Part shown: positions 15,590-24,956 of the stretch, in pieces
Layout: the number at the start of each line of letters is the position of its first letter
How positions within the stretch are numbered: position 1 is the stretch's first letter
Assembly (NCBI RefSeq): GCF_008727715.1
Contig: NZ_CP044218.1
Span: 1,178,001 to 1,242,000, forward strand
Length of the DNA: 64,000 nt
Direction: 5' to 3'
DNA from: Mesorhizobium terrae
Lineage (GTDB): Bacteria; Pseudomonadota; Alphaproteobacteria; Rhizobiales; Rhizobiaceae
Made by a program: the position numbers and the translations under genes
The notes under the pieces: generated by a model
Database searches by the model: none
What the model was told of the DNA's origin: nothing
Seen by the model: the letters and a program-made list of their open reading frames with translations, nothing else

Positions 15590-16363
15590 ATGCGTGCTCG
15601 CCGCCAATCGACGAGCCGTTCGACTGCGTCCTGGCCGCTTCGCGCTGCCCGGCGCATGGCTCTCCTTCTCCTTTCCGGCCTTACCTTCGTGAGCGCTATG
15701 CCGGCGGTCACGATGGCGCAGGGTGTACCGATCGCCCGTCCGTCGCCGCGCGATTCCTATGCCGATCACATCGCCGAGGCGTCGCGGCGCTTCAGCGTTC
15801 CGATCGCATGGATCAGGGCCGTGATGCGTGCCGAAAGCGCCGGCGATCCGCGCGCCATCTCGTCGAAGGGCGCGATGGGGCTGATGCAGATCATGCCGGA
15901 GACATGGGCGGGCTTGCGCCTTCGCCACCGTCTCGGCGCCGATCCCTATGATCCGCATGACAACATCATCGCCGGCGCCGGCTACATCCGCGAGCTGTTC
16001 GACCGATACGGATCTCCCGGTTGGATCGCCGCCTACAATGCCGGTCCTGGCCGCTACGAGTACTCGCTGAAGGGCCGCGTACTGCCTGCGGAAACGCGCG
16101 CCTATGTCGCCATCGTCGCGCCGGCCGTGGGCGGCGGCGATGCGGCCGGCCCGATCGTAGTCGCCGCAGCCGATCCCTTGGCCTGGACACGCGCGCCGTT
16201 GTTCATCGCGCTGCCAGACCGCAGACCGGCCGCTGATCCCGTGCCGGCCGAGCGCGCGCCAGGTGCTGCGACGATGACATCATCTGTGCGCGATGTCTCC
16301 GCCATCGAGCCGCAGTCGGACGGGCTGTTCGTCCCGCGCTCGGGCAGGAGGAATGCGCCGTGA
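15590..16363 (+). CDS. Lytic transglycosylase, VirB1-like
   Basis: 257 residues with a signal peptide (basic N-terminus, hydrophobic 24-42, cleavage near AQG) and an SLT domain. The catalytic Glu sits in VMRAESAGDPRAIS, followed by GAMGLMQIMPETW and GWIAAYNAGPGRY. It should open peptidoglycan for the mating channel in the periplasm. The C-terminal 70 residues are Pro/Ala-rich. It starts 3 bases after the DUF736 gene. Confidence 0.92.
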   Translation: MRARRQSTSRSTASWPLRAARRMALLLLSGLTFVSAMPAVTMAQGVPIARPSPRDSYADHIAEASRRFSVPIAWIRAVMRAESAGDPRAISSKGAMGLMQIMPETWAGLRLRHRLGADPYDPHDNIIAGAGYIRELFDRYGSPGWIAAYNAGPGRYEYSLKGRVLPAETRAYVAIVAPAVGGGDAAGPIVVAAADPLAWTRAPLFIALPDRRPAADPVPAERAPGAATMTSSVRDVSAIEPQSDGLFVPRSGRRNAP

Positions 16364-16439
16364 GCGACCAGGTTCCCGATCGCACGATAGCGGGCTCCGG
16401 CGTGTCATGGGGTGCGTTAGAGGTGGAGGCAGGCAATAC

Positions 16440-16600
16440 AACCGGACGATGGCAGGATAAAAGGCCGCGAGGTGCGGCTTCGGTTGGTTGTGGTTTTTCA
16501 AGAGGTTATGCCCCGCTTTCGCGAGGTGCGAGATTTCCGCGCACCTCGCGGCAAAGCCACTTTTCTTATGATTTCCGAACCTTGATACGATGTGCAGGGT
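16440..16600. other. Candidate origin of transfer (oriT) region upstream of the relaxase gene
   Basis: The gap between the transglycosylase and relaxase genes holds three copies of one 11-mer: CGCGAGGTGCG at 16466-16476, again at 16520-16530, and inverted (CGCACCTCGCG) at 16540-16550. The last two form a perfect hairpin with a 9-base loop. Repeats and a strong inverted repeat next to a relaxase gene are typical of oriT. AT-rich tracts around 16490-16500 and 16558-16575 may help strand opening. The nick site is not identified. Confidence 0.55.
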
Positions 16601-16607
16601 CTCGGCC

Positions 16608-18347
16608 ATGAGCGGCGAGGACGATTTTCGCATCCGGCCCGGCCGCATCCGCTCATCGAGCGCGCAGCGCGCCAGGCCCTTCATCGCGCAAGCGCTCGCC
16701 GCCGCTAAGAAAGCGGGCGCCGGCATCTCCCGCTCGGGCCGCATCGTGCCTGGCAACCGCTCCCGCTTCGGCCGCGGCCAGCGCGCGAGCATCCAGGCGA
16801 ATAGGCTGATCAACTCCCGCTCGCGCGGCGCTGTGATCAAGTCGCGCGTCGTGCGCCAGACGTCCCGCTCTGCGCCGCTCGCGACACATCTCAACTATCT
16901 CCGCCGCGAGGGCGTGACCCGTGATGGGGAGAAGGCTCACCTGTTCGGTCCCGGCGGCGATGACGCTGATCCCAAGGCTTTCGCCGAGCGGTGTCAGGAA
17001 GACCGCCATCACTTCCGTTTCATCGTCTCGCCCGACGACGCGATGGACATGGCGGATCTCCGCAGCTTCACCAGCGATCTCGCCGGGCAGATGGAAAAGG
17101 ACCTCGGCACTCAGCTCGATTGGGTCGCCGTCGATCACTGGAACACGGAGCATCCCCATGTCCATCTGATCGTGCGCGGCCTGCGCGACGACGGGCAGGA
17201 TCTCGTCATCTCACGCGACTACATCAAGGAAGGGATGCGCGATCGAGCGCGTGATCTCATCACCCAGGAACTTGGGCCGCGCACCGATCTCGACATCCGC
17301 CGCAGCCTTGAGCGCCAGGTCGACACCGAACGCTGGACCCAGCTCGACCGCCAGCTCGTTCGCGATAGCCGCGACGGAGGCGTCATCGACATGGCGCCCG
17401 ACCAAAGCGCCAGGCCCGATGAATATCATGCGCTGAAGGTCGGGCGGCTGCGCAAGCTCGAAACGCTTGGTCTCGCCGAACAGGTTGGCCCCGGCCAGTG
17501 GATGATCGACGGCAGGGCCGAGGCGACGCTGCGCGAGCTCGGCCAGCGCGGCGACATCATCAAACGCATGCACCGGGCATTGACCGATCGCGGCATCGAA
17601 CGCGGCTCGGCCAGCTATGTGCTGGCGGCCGAGAGTCTGGACACGCCTATTATCGGCAGGCTGGTGGATCGCGGCCTCGACGACGAGTTGAAGGGCACGG
17701 CCTATGCCGTGGTCGATGGGGTCGACGGGCGCACCCATCACATCAAGCTGCCCGACCTCGACGCGGCCGGCGACAGCTCGCCCGGTTCGATCGTGGAGCT
17801 TCGACGGTTCGACGACGCCCAGGGCCAGCGCCGCGTCGCGATCGCCGTCCGCTCCGACCTCGACATCGACCGCCAGATCACCGCGTCGGGCGCGACCTGG
17901 CTCGACCGGCAGAATATCGCCCGCGAGCCGGCTGCGTTGTCCGAGGGCGGGTTCGGCGCCGAGGTTCGACACGCTTTGGAGCGCCGCGCCAATCACCTGG
18001 TCGGACAGGGCTTCGGCGAGCGGCACGGCCAGCGCGTCACCTTCACCCGCAATCTGATCGACACCCTGCGCCGCCGCGAGCTGGAGGCGCTCGGCGAGAA
18101 ACTCTCCGGTGAGACCGGCCAGCCGTTCAATCGGGCGGCCAGCGGCGAATATATCGCCGGCTCCTACCGTCAGCGCTTCACGCTCGCCTCGGGCCGCTTC
18201 GCCATGCTGGACGACGGTCTCGGCTTCCAGCTCGTGCCCTGGACGCCCTCCCTCGAAAAGCAACTCGGCCGCCACGTCTCCGGCGTTGCCCGCGATGACG
18301 GCGGCATCGACTGGAGTTTCGGCCGCAAGCGCGGCCTCGGCCTCTGA
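16608..18347 (+). CDS. rlxS: Conjugative relaxase (VirD2/DUF3363 type, RlxS-like)
   Basis: 579-residue relaxase that nicks oriT and pilots the transferred strand. The N-terminal domain has the His-rich metal site NTEHPHVHLIVRG (near residue 180) and the motif HHFRFIVSPDDA upstream; the C-terminal 300 residues match the DUF3363 part found in this relaxase class. A basic Arg/Ser-rich N-terminus (1-85) precedes the fold. The catalytic Tyr is probably in ATHLNYLRREG. ATG 16608 was chosen over 16590 because the protein begins MSGEDDF in a usual way; no strong RBS is seen. Confidence 0.9.
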   Translation: MSGEDDFRIRPGRIRSSSAQRARPFIAQALAAAKKAGAGISRSGRIVPGNRSRFGRGQRASIQANRLINSRSRGAVIKSRVVRQTSRSAPLATHLNYLRREGVTRDGEKAHLFGPGGDDADPKAFAERCQEDRHHFRFIVSPDDAMDMADLRSFTSDLAGQMEKDLGTQLDWVAVDHWNTEHPHVHLIVRGLRDDGQDLVISRDYIKEGMRDRARDLITQELGPRTDLDIRRSLERQVDTERWTQLDRQLVRDSRDGGVIDMAPDQSARPDEYHALKVGRLRKLETLGLAEQVGPGQWMIDGRAEATLRELGQRGDIIKRMHRALTDRGIERGSASYVLAAESLDTPIIGRLVDRGLDDELKGTAYAVVDGVDGRTHHIKLPDLDAAGDSSPGSIVELRRFDDAQGQRRVAIAVRSDLDIDRQITASGATWLDRQNIAREPAALSEGGFGAEVRHALERRANHLVGQGFGERHGQRVTFTRNLIDTLRRRELEALGEKLSGETGQPFNRAASGEYIAGSYRQRFTLASGRFAMLDDGLGFQLVPWTPSLEKQLGRHVSGVARDDGGIDWSFGRKRGLGL

Positions 18348-18371
18348 ACCCTCGCAGAAAGAATCTCCGCC

Positions 18372-20357
18372 ATGTCCGCTACGAAAATTCTCTGGGGCCA
18401 GATTCTCACCGTCTTCGCCATCGTGCTGGTCACGACCTGGGGCGCGACCGAATGGGTGGCCTGGCGTCTCGCCTTCCAGCCAGAACTTGGGCATCCGTGG
18501 TTCACGCTGTTCGGCTTTCCCTTCTACTTGCCGCCTTCGTTTTTCTGGTGGTGGTACGGCTTCGACGCCTACGCCCCCGCGATCTTTGTCGAAGGCGCCT
18601 ACATCGCCGCATCGGGCGGCTTCATCTCGATCGCCGTCGCGATCGGCATGTCGGTTTGGCGCGCGCGCGAGGCCAAGAAGGTCGAAACCTATGGCTCAGC
18701 GCGATGGGCCGAGAAGAAGGAGGTGGATGCCGCCGGCCTGCTCGGCGCCGATGGGGTCGTGCTCGGCCGATACGAGCGCGAGTATCTTCGCCACGACGGG
18801 CCGGAGCACGTGCTGTGCTTCGCGCCGACGCGATCGGGCAAGGGTGTCGGTTTGGTGGTGCCCTCGCTGCTGACCTGGCCGGGCTCGGCCATCGTTCACG
18901 ACATCAAGGGCGAGAACTGGCAGCTCACGGCGGGCTTCCGCGCCAAGCACGGCCGCGTGCTGCTGTTCGATCCAACCAACGCAAAATCGTCGGCCTACAA
19001 TCCGCTGCTCGAGGTGCGCCGCGGCGAGTGGGAAGTCCGCGACGTTCAGAACATCGCCGACATCCTCGTCGATCCCGAAGGATCGCTGGAGAAGCGAAAC
19101 CACTGGGAAAAGACCAGCCATGCACTGCTGGTCGGCGCCATCCTCCATGTTCTCTATGCGGAGGAGGACAAGACGCTCGCCGGCGTTGCTGCGTTCCTCT
19201 CCGATCCGAAGCGGCCGATCGAGTCGACGCTGGCGGCGATGATGAAGACGGCGCATCTGGGCGAGGCGGGACCGCATCCCGTCATCGCCAGCGCCGCGCG
19301 CGAGCTGCTCAACAAGAGCGACAATGAGCGCTCTGGCGTGCTCTCCACCGCGATGTCGTTTCTCGGCCTTTATCGCGATCCCGTGGTGGCCGAGGTGACG
19401 CGGCGCTGCGACTGGCGGATCACCGACATCGTGGGTGGGAAGCACCCGACGACGCTCTACCTCGTTGTGCCGCCGTCCGATATCAACCGCACCAAGCCGC
19501 TGATCCGGCTGATCCTCAACCAGGTCGGCCGACGCCTGACCGAGGACCTGCAGGCGAAGGCCGACCGCCATCGGCTCCTGCTGATGCTGGACGAGTTTCC
19601 GGCGCTCGGCAGACTCGACTTCTTCGAGTCCGCGTTGGCCTTCATGGCGGGCTATGGCCTCAAGAGCTTCCTGATCGCGCAGTCGCTGAACCAGATCGAG
19701 AAGGCTTATGGCGCGAACAACTCGATCCTCGACAACTGCCACGTGCGGGTGAGCTTCGCGACCAACGACGAGCGCACCGCCAAGCGCGTATCCGATGCGC
19801 TCGGCACCGCGACCGAGATGAAGGCAATGCGGAACTATGCCGGGCATCGGCTGTCGCCTTGGCTTGGGCATCTGATGGTCTCTCGATCCGAGACGGCCAG
19901 GCAGTTGCTCACCCCCGGCGAGATCATGCAGCTCCCGCCGACCGACGAGATCGTCATGGTCGCGGGCACGCCGCCGATCCGGGCGAAGAAGGCGCGCTAC
20001 TACGACGATGCGCGCTTCAAGGAACGCATCCTGATGCCGCCGACGATCGTGCCACCAAGACAGGCTCGGCCCGACGACTGGACGGCGCTGCCGCTCCCGG
20101 CCCAGCCGGAGGTGACCGAGGCGAAGCCGGCGGCGGAAATCGGCGATGAAGATCCGACCGAATCCGAACGTCGTCAGCAACCCGAGCTGAACCGCGTGAA
20201 GCCCGTCGAGAAGAAGGCGCCGATCGAGAACGAGTTTGAGATCGGCCTTGCCGACGACGCCGAGGATGATGCGGTCCGCAATAGCCGGATGAACCGGATG
20301 ATGCAGGGCGTCGCGCGACAGGTCTCGCTCGATCCCGGCGACGGCATGGAGCTGTGA
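18372..20357 (+). CDS. traG: TraG/VirD4-type conjugal coupling protein
   Basis: 661-residue inner-membrane ATPase that links the relaxosome to the secretion channel. Two N-terminal transmembrane segments (about 10-30 and 75-100) are followed by Walker A APTRSGKGVGLVVPS (near 150) and Walker B LLMLDEFPALG (near 405). The charged C-terminal tail after residue 560 is not conserved. It begins 24 bases after the relaxase. Confidence 0.95.
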   Translation: MSATKILWGQILTVFAIVLVTTWGATEWVAWRLAFQPELGHPWFTLFGFPFYLPPSFFWWWYGFDAYAPAIFVEGAYIAASGGFISIAVAIGMSVWRAREAKKVETYGSARWAEKKEVDAAGLLGADGVVLGRYEREYLRHDGPEHVLCFAPTRSGKGVGLVVPSLLTWPGSAIVHDIKGENWQLTAGFRAKHGRVLLFDPTNAKSSAYNPLLEVRRGEWEVRDVQNIADILVDPEGSLEKRNHWEKTSHALLVGAILHVLYAEEDKTLAGVAAFLSDPKRPIESTLAAMMKTAHLGEAGPHPVIASAARELLNKSDNERSGVLSTAMSFLGLYRDPVVAEVTRRCDWRITDIVGGKHPTTLYLVVPPSDINRTKPLIRLILNQVGRRLTEDLQAKADRHRLLLMLDEFPALGRLDFFESALAFMAGYGLKSFLIAQSLNQIEKAYGANNSILDNCHVRVSFATNDERTAKRVSDALGTATEMKAMRNYAGHRLSPWLGHLMVSRSETARQLLTPGEIMQLPPTDEIVMVAGTPPIRAKKARYYDDARFKERILMPPTIVPPRQARPDDWTALPLPAQPEVTEAKPAAEIGDEDPTESERRQQPELNRVKPVEKKAPIENEFEIGLADDAEDDAVRNSRMNRMMQGVARQVSLDPGDGMEL

Positions 20358-20364
20358 GGTCGCC

Positions 20365-20793
20365 ATGACGAAACCTCCCAGGAAACAGCGGCTGTCGGTC
20401 TATCTTGATCCGGCCGTGATGCGTCGTCTCGCCGAACATGCCGCGCGGCGCGACCATTCCCGATCGCTCGTGGCGGAGGCTGCCATTGAATCCTTCCTCT
20501 CGCCGGATGCGGCCGAGCGACAGGAGGCGGCGATCACCAAGCGGCTCGACCAGCTCGATCGCCGTATGACGCGGATGGAGCGCGATGTCGGCATCTCCGT
20601 CGAGATGCTCGCCGTGTTCGTGCGCTTCTGGGTCGCAACCACGCCGGCTTTGCCGGAACCTGCCGCGCAGGCCGCCCGCGCCAAAGCCGGCGAACGCTAT
20701 GATCAATTCGTCGTCGCGCTCGGCCGTCGGCTGGCCAAGGGACCGAAGCTGAGCCAGGAGATTTCGGAGGATGTCGGTGGGCAGGCCGAATAG
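20365..20793 (+). CDS. CopG/ribbon-helix-helix conjugation accessory protein
   Basis: 142 residues with an N-terminal RHH unit (KQRLSVYLDPAVMRRLAEHA) and a coiled-coil-like stretch (ITKRLDQLDRRMTRMERDV) before a hydrophobic helix. It is the gene normally found between traG and trbB in such elements, probably an oriT- or promoter-binding protein. Here the usual neighbour trbB is 4.2 kb away because the arsenic genes intervene. Confidence 0.8.
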   Translation: MTKPPRKQRLSVYLDPAVMRRLAEHAARRDHSRSLVAEAAIESFLSPDAAERQEAAITKRLDQLDRRMTRMERDVGISVEMLAVFVRFWVATTPALPEPAAQAARAKAGERYDQFVVALGRRLAKGPKLSQEISEDVGGQAE

Positions 20794-20878
20794 CCGACTG
20801 GCGTTGAAGCTGGTTCTGCTCACCGCCGACAACGCGCTATGTTGCGACATGCCGACCAGTTGGTAGCAACCTAGAAGC

Positions 20879-21589
20879 TCAGGTCGCTGCTACCAAATTC
20901 ACTCGCCGCATCAGGGCCTCACCGCTTTCCTTGCGCTCGGAGTAGCGGTCGGTGAGATACGAGGAGACATCGCGCGTCAGCAGCGTGAACTTGACCAGTT
21001 CCTCCATCACATCGACCACCCGGTCATAGTAGGAGGACGGCTTCATTCGGCCCGCTTCATCAAACTCCTGGTACGCCTTGGCAACGGATGACTGATTTGG
21101 AATCGTCACCATCCGCATCCAGCGGCCGAGCACGCGCATCTGGTTGACGGCGTTGAAGCTCTGCGAACCACCGGAAACCTGCATGACGGCAAGGGTGCGG
21201 CCCTGCGTTGGACGAACCGCGCCGACCGACAGGGGTATCCAGTCGATTTGTGCCTTCATCACTCCGCTCATGGCGCCGTGACGCTCCGGACTTGTCCAGA
21301 CCTGGCCTTCCGACCAGAGCGATAGCTCTCGCAACTCGCGCACTTTCGGATGATCGACTTCCGCTCCATCTGGCAGCGGCAGACCATGCGGATCGAAGAT
21401 ACGGGTTTCCGCGCCGAAGTTCTTCAACAGTCGCTCGGCCTCCTGGGTCAGAAACCGGCTGTAGGACCGCTCGCGAAGCGAACCGTAGAGCAACAGAATG
21501 CGAGGCGGATGGGTCGAGGGTGTTGCCCGCAGTCGATCAATGCGCGGCACAGCGATACAATCGGCATCGACATTAGGGAGGTTTGGCAA
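20879..21589 (-). CDS. arsH: ArsH, NADPH-dependent FMN reductase / organoarsenical oxidase
   Basis: 236 residues with the flavodoxin-like signature [19 protein letters not shown] for FMN binding and [30 protein letters not shown] and [14 protein letters not shown] typical of ArsH. It reduces oxygen or metals with NADPH and oxidises trivalent organoarsenicals. No ATG is available at the conserved N-terminus; TTG 21589 begins the family start (PNLPNVDAD) 2 bases after the acr3 stop. Last gene of the ars operon. Confidence 0.93.
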   Translation of the reverse strand: MPNLPNVDADCIAVPRIDRLRATPSTHPPRILLLYGSLRERSYSRFLTQEAERLLKNFGAETRIFDPHGLPLPDGAEVDHPKVRELRELSLWSEGQVWTSPERHGAMSGVMKAQIDWIPLSVGAVRPTQGRTLAVMQVSGGSQSFNAVNQMRVLGRWMRMVTIPNQSSVAKAYQEFDEAGRMKPSSYYDRVVDVMEELVKFTLLTRDVSSYLTDRYSERKESGEALMRRVNLVAAT

Positions 21590-21591
21590 GG

Positions 21592-22647
21592 TCAACGGTT
21601 TGCCTCCACAACAGCCGCGGCCTTCCCGTCGCGCTCGTACCAACCCTTGGAGCGGTTCACGATCCACACGACGGAGAGCATGACCGGCACCTCGATCAGC
21701 ACGCCGACGACGGTCGCGAGCGCCGCGCCGGAGTGAAAGCCGAACAAGCTGATGGCGGCCGCTACGGCCAGCTCGAAGAAATTGGACGCGCCGATCAGAG
21801 CCGAAGGGCCAGCGACGCAGTGCTGTTCCCCTGATATTCGATTGAGCAGATAGGCGAGACCGGAATTGAAATAGACCTGGATCAGGATCGGCACGGCGAG
21901 CAGCGCGATCACCATCGGCTGCGCGATGATTTGCTCGCCCTGGAAACCGAACAGCAGCACCAGCGTCGCCAGCAGCGCGACTAGCGAAACCGGCCCGAGC
22001 TTCGCGAGCAACCGGTCGAGCGCGGCTTGCCCGCCGTTCGCCAGGAGGTGGCGGCGCACGATCTGCGCGACGATCACCGGGATCACGATATAGAGCACCA
22101 CCGACAATATCAGCGTGCCCCATGGCACCGTGATCGCGGACAGGCCGAGCAGGAGCCCCACGATGGGCGCGAAGGCCACCACCATGATCGCGTCATTAAG
22201 CGCCACCTGGCTCAGCGTGAAATGCGGTTCGCCCTTGGTCAGGTTCGACCAGACGAATACCATCGCTGTGCAAGGCGCGGCGGCGAGGATGATGAGGCCG
22301 GCGATATAGCTGTCGATCTGGTCGGCGGGCAGCAGGGGCCGGAACAGCCAGCCGATAAAGAGCCAGCCGAGCAAAGCCATGGAAAAAGGCTTCACCGCCC
22401 AATTGACGAACAGCGTCACGCCGATGCCGCGCCAGTGGCGGCCGACCTCGCCGAGCGCGGCGAAGTCGATTTTCAGGAGCATCGGAATGACCATCAGCCA
22501 GATCAGCACCGCTACCGGCAGATTGACGTTGGCGATTTCTGCCACGCCGATTGCTTGAAACACGCCCGGCATCATATGGCCGAACGCGATGCCGACGACG
22601 ATGCAGAGCGCGACCCAGAGGGTGAGGTAGCGTTCAAAGGTAGACAT
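21592..22647 (-). CDS. acr3: ACR3-family arsenite efflux transporter
   Basis: 351-residue, ten-helix membrane carrier exporting As(III). The essential Cys lies in [15 protein letters not shown] and the conserved helix-9 Glu in [21 protein letters not shown] 22647 has GAGG 6 bases before it; a TTG-initiated reading from 22659 overlaps the arsC stop and is less likely. Placed between arsC and arsH in a tight operon. Confidence 0.95.
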   Translation of the reverse strand: MSTFERYLTLWVALCIVVGIAFGHMMPGVFQAIGVAEIANVNLPVAVLIWLMVIPMLLKIDFAALGEVGRHWRGIGVTLFVNWAVKPFSMALLGWLFIGWLFRPLLPADQIDSYIAGLIILAAAPCTAMVFVWSNLTKGEPHFTLSQVALNDAIMVVAFAPIVGLLLGLSAITVPWGTLILSVVLYIVIPVIVAQIVRRHLLANGGQAALDRLLAKLGPVSLVALLATLVLLFGFQGEQIIAQPMVIALLAVPILIQVYFNSGLAYLLNRISGEQHCVAGPSALIGASNFFELAVAAAISLFGFHSGAALATVVGVLIEVPVMLSVVWIVNRSKGWYERDGKAAAVVEANR

Positions 22648-22655
22648 GGTTTTCC

Positions 22656-23081
22656 TCAAGCCGTCGCGATGCGGCGGCCTTGCTGGTCGATAACGCGCTC
22701 ACCGTCTTCCTTCGTGAACTCGCCTTGCTGCGGCGGCAGCAGATCGAGCACTTCTTCGGAAGGCCGGCAGAGTTTGACGCCCCTGGGGCTGACGACGATC
22801 GGCCGATTGATAAGGATCGGATGCGCCATCATAGCATCGAGAAGCTGATCGTCGGTCAGCGCCGGATCGGCAAGGCCCAGCTCCGCGTAGGGTGTGCCCT
22901 TTTCGCGCAGAAGCGCCCGAGCGGAGATCTCCATGCGCACAATGAGTTGCATCACTAGCGCGCGCGACGGCGGCGTCTTCAGATATTCGATGACATGCGG
23001 CTCGATGCCGGCGTTCCGGATCATCGCCAGAGTGTTGCGCGAGGTGCCGCACTCGGGGTTGTGATAGATGATAACGTCCAT
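22656..23081 (-). CDS. arsC: Arsenate reductase, glutaredoxin-coupled ArsC
   Basis: 141 residues of the ArsC/Spx fold. The catalytic Cys11 is in YHNPECGTSRNTL, and the Arg residues and proline loop are in HPILINRPIVVSPRGVKLCRP. It reduces arsenate to arsenite for export by Acr3. ATG 23081 starts the conserved MDVIIYHNP. It follows the phosphatase-type reductase by 8 bases, giving the operon two arsenate reductases of unrelated fold. Confidence 0.95.
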   Translation of the reverse strand: MDVIIYHNPECGTSRNTLAMIRNAGIEPHVIEYLKTPPSRALVMQLIVRMEISARALLREKGTPYAELGLADPALTDDQLLDAMMAHPILINRPIVVSPRGVKLCRPSEEVLDLLPPQQGEFTKEDGERVIDQQGRRIATA

Positions 23082-23089
23082 GGCCGATC

Positions 23090-23632
23090 TCACGCTGCGC
23101 TGTTGCGAGGCGAGGACGTGCCGTCCGATTGCCCGATTTCCAGGAGCTTCGCGCGCAACGAAGCCTTGTCGAGGCTCGACACCGGCAATGCTGAAAAAGC
23201 GGAGATCCGGTTCTTCATGTAACGAAACGCGGCGACGAAGGCTGCTTCCTTCTGAATGTCGGAACCTTTCACAGCAGCGGGGTCTTCGATGCCCCAATGC
23301 GCGGTCATCGGCTGGCCCGGCCAGACCGGGCAGGTTTCGCCGGCGGCGTTGTCGCAAACCGTGAACACGAAATCCATGACGGGAGCGTCGGACCCCGCGA
23401 ACTCCTCCCAGCTCTTTGAGCGGAAGCCCCCGACGGGATAGTCGAAGCTCTTCAGCACCTTCAACGCGAAGGGATTGACGTCCCCCTTGGGCTGGCTGCC
23501 AGCGGAAAACGCGCGAAACCGGCCGGCACTGTCCTTGGTCAGAATGCTCTCGGCGAGGATCGATCGGGCCGAATTGCCGGTGCAAAGGAAAAGGACATTG
23601 AAGATGCGGTCAGGCTGATCTGCATCAGACAT
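23090..23632 (-). CDS. Arsenate reductase, low-molecular-weight phosphatase type
   Basis: 180 residues with the PTP-like loop LFLCTGNSARSILAE (Cys17, Arg23), Asp/Pro region CPVWPGQPMTAHWGIEDPA and a C-terminal helix. This class reduces arsenate with thioredoxin or a mycothiol/glutaredoxin partner. The ATG at 23632 overlaps the end of arsR by 8 bases, so it is translationally coupled to the repressor. Having two unrelated reductases broadens the reductant supply. Confidence 0.92.
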   Translation of the reverse strand: MSDADQPDRIFNVLFLCTGNSARSILAESILTKDSAGRFRAFSAGSQPKGDVNPFALKVLKSFDYPVGGFRSKSWEEFAGSDAPVMDFVFTVCDNAAGETCPVWPGQPMTAHWGIEDPAAVKGSDIQKEAAFVAAFRYMKNRISAFSALPVSSLDKASLRAKLLEIGQSDGTSSPRNSAA

Positions 23633-23993
23633 GGGAAGCGCCTTTCGTGGGTTCGCAACAGGAGGACAGCGCGGCGACAGCCGGATTGCACACCTCGGGA
23701 TGGCCCTGGCAGCAGTCGCGCATGAGAAATGCGACAAGGTTGGAGAGCGTCACCAGAGCCGCGCTGTACATGATCGACCGCCCTTCGCGCCGGGACTCGA
23801 CAAGCCCCGCCTGTTCGAGATGGCTAAGGTGAAAGGACATGCGCGAGGAGGACGCGCTGTCCATCGCCTCTCCGATGGCGCCAGCGGACATCCCTTCGGG
23901 GCCGGCTGTCACCAGACGACGGACGATGCGGAGCCTTGTTTCCTGCGAAAGCGCGGCGAAGGCGTCGAGGGCCTGCTTTTCGTGCATTGTCAT
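23625..23993 (-). CDS. arsR: ArsR-family arsenic-responsive repressor
   Basis: 122-residue winged-helix repressor (LSQETRLRIVRRLVTAGP ... MSFHLSHLEQAGLV ... GRSIMYSA). C-terminal thiols in RDCCQGHPEVC (C94, C95, C102) and SCCEP (C112, C113) are the likely As(III) site; this C-terminal placement is typical of alphaproteobacterial ArsR and differs from the classic DNA-helix site. It is first gene of the minus-strand operon and would repress it from the dyad at 23993-24018. Start could be ATG 23993 or 23987. Confidence 0.93.
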   Translation of the reverse strand: MTMHEKQALDAFAALSQETRLRIVRRLVTAGPEGMSAGAIGEAMDSASSSRMSFHLSHLEQAGLVESRREGRSIMYSAALVTLSNLVAFLMRDCCQGHPEVCNPAVAALSSCCEPTKGASHV

Positions 23994-24018
23994 CTCAACA
24001 TTCCAAGAGTTATTGAGA
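23993..24018. promoter_or_regulatory. Candidate ArsR operator
   Basis: TCTCAA (23993-23998) and TTGAGA (24013-24018) form an inverted repeat with 14 bases between, beside the AT-rich GATATCAGATATACC stretch, immediately upstream of arsR. The rest of 23994-24317 (324 bases) has no gene that I can support. Confidence 0.4.
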
Positions 24019-24317
24019 TATCAGATATACCAAGAGTTGGCGCCACGCCAGCCCATGCAGCGAATTTCTAGCGGTCGGCCGGATTCGCTGGTTGCTTGAC
24101 GGGTTTCCCACCGAAAGGGGCGCTGCGGCGCAATTAGTCCGCGGAATGGCTAACGGTGTGGGTAGTTTGAAAGTACGAACCGGAGTGTGGCGCGCCGCGA
24201 TCTGCCTAAACTCATCGATGACGCTTGTATTTCAATGCGCAAGCGGAAGATCGGAGTAAGCAGCCGTGTTCCAGTCGTTCGAGGATGACCGGAGGCGGCA
24301 CCGACGCACATACGTCT

Positions 24318-24794
24318 CTATTCGACAAAGCGCGCGAGATTTTCCAGGGTCGAGCGAAGTCCAACACCGTGGTCGACTTTGCTTATTCCGCTCGGCACGT
24401 TCTCGCCGATGATCGAGACTTCGGCGCCGCCTTCCATCGGTGAAATGCTCCACGTCATCGGCATTTCGCCTGCAAATCGTGGATCGTCTGACTCGAACGT
24501 AACGACCTGAACCACGCGCTCATTCGGAACTAAGTCGACGAATCTGCCCTCGACGACATCCGTGTCCTCGGATGTCTTGCCCGCGTTCGGATGATCGCGG
24601 CGATAGGTCAGTGCCATCCTGTAGGTGCCGCCTGGCCGGGCATCGAACTCGTAGATCTGGCCGGTCATACCATCCGGCTGAAGCCATTGTAGTCAGACGG
24701 CCGGGTCGACAAATGCGCGATAGATCACGTCGGCGGGCGCGGCGATGAATCGGCTCGCCGTATCGGATCTTCCATGTTGAAGATTTGCCGTCAT
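24318..24794 (-). pseudogene. SRPBCC/AHSA1-family protein interrupted by an in-frame TGA
   Basis: Reading from ATG 24794 gives a normal SRPBCC start (SRFIAAPADVIYRAFVDPAV), then TGA at 24695-24693, then the same frame continues LQWLQPDGMTGQIYEFDARP to a normal C-terminus (GLRSTLENLARFVE) at 24318. Only the one codon breaks the frame. The family binds hydrophobic ligands and often sits beside ArsR-type repressors, as here. Translation could restart at ATG 24668 to give 116 residues lacking the first strand, unlikely to fold normally. Confidence 0.75.
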
Positions 24795-24913
24795 CGATCA
24801 CTTGCCTCGCGCCTTCTGAATCCTGACCCCGCCGTTTTCCTGTATTTGCACGCTACACTACTACGCCGATGAATCTTTGTTGAATCGGCCCAAAATCAGG
24901 CCCTTTTAATCAT

Positions 24914-24956
24914 CCCCGTCCGGGGAAGGTCTGTCTCAGCCCCGATGGAATCGGGG
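24914..24956. other. Two small hairpins in the trbB leader
   Basis: CCCCG/CGGGG (24914-24925) and CCCCGAT/ATCGGGG (24940-24956, loop GGA) precede trbB; the second ends 4 bases before its ATG and covers the position expected for a Shine-Dalgarno site. It could limit trbB translation or terminate weakly. Confidence 0.4.

Noticed and set aside
16360..16611. 83-codon frame after the lytic transglycosylase gene
   Set aside because: The start overlaps the previous stop, but the composition is unlike a protein and the frame runs through the oriT-like repeats.
18696..20366. 556-codon minus-strand reading frame
   Set aside because: It is antisense to traG, whose Walker motifs are intact.
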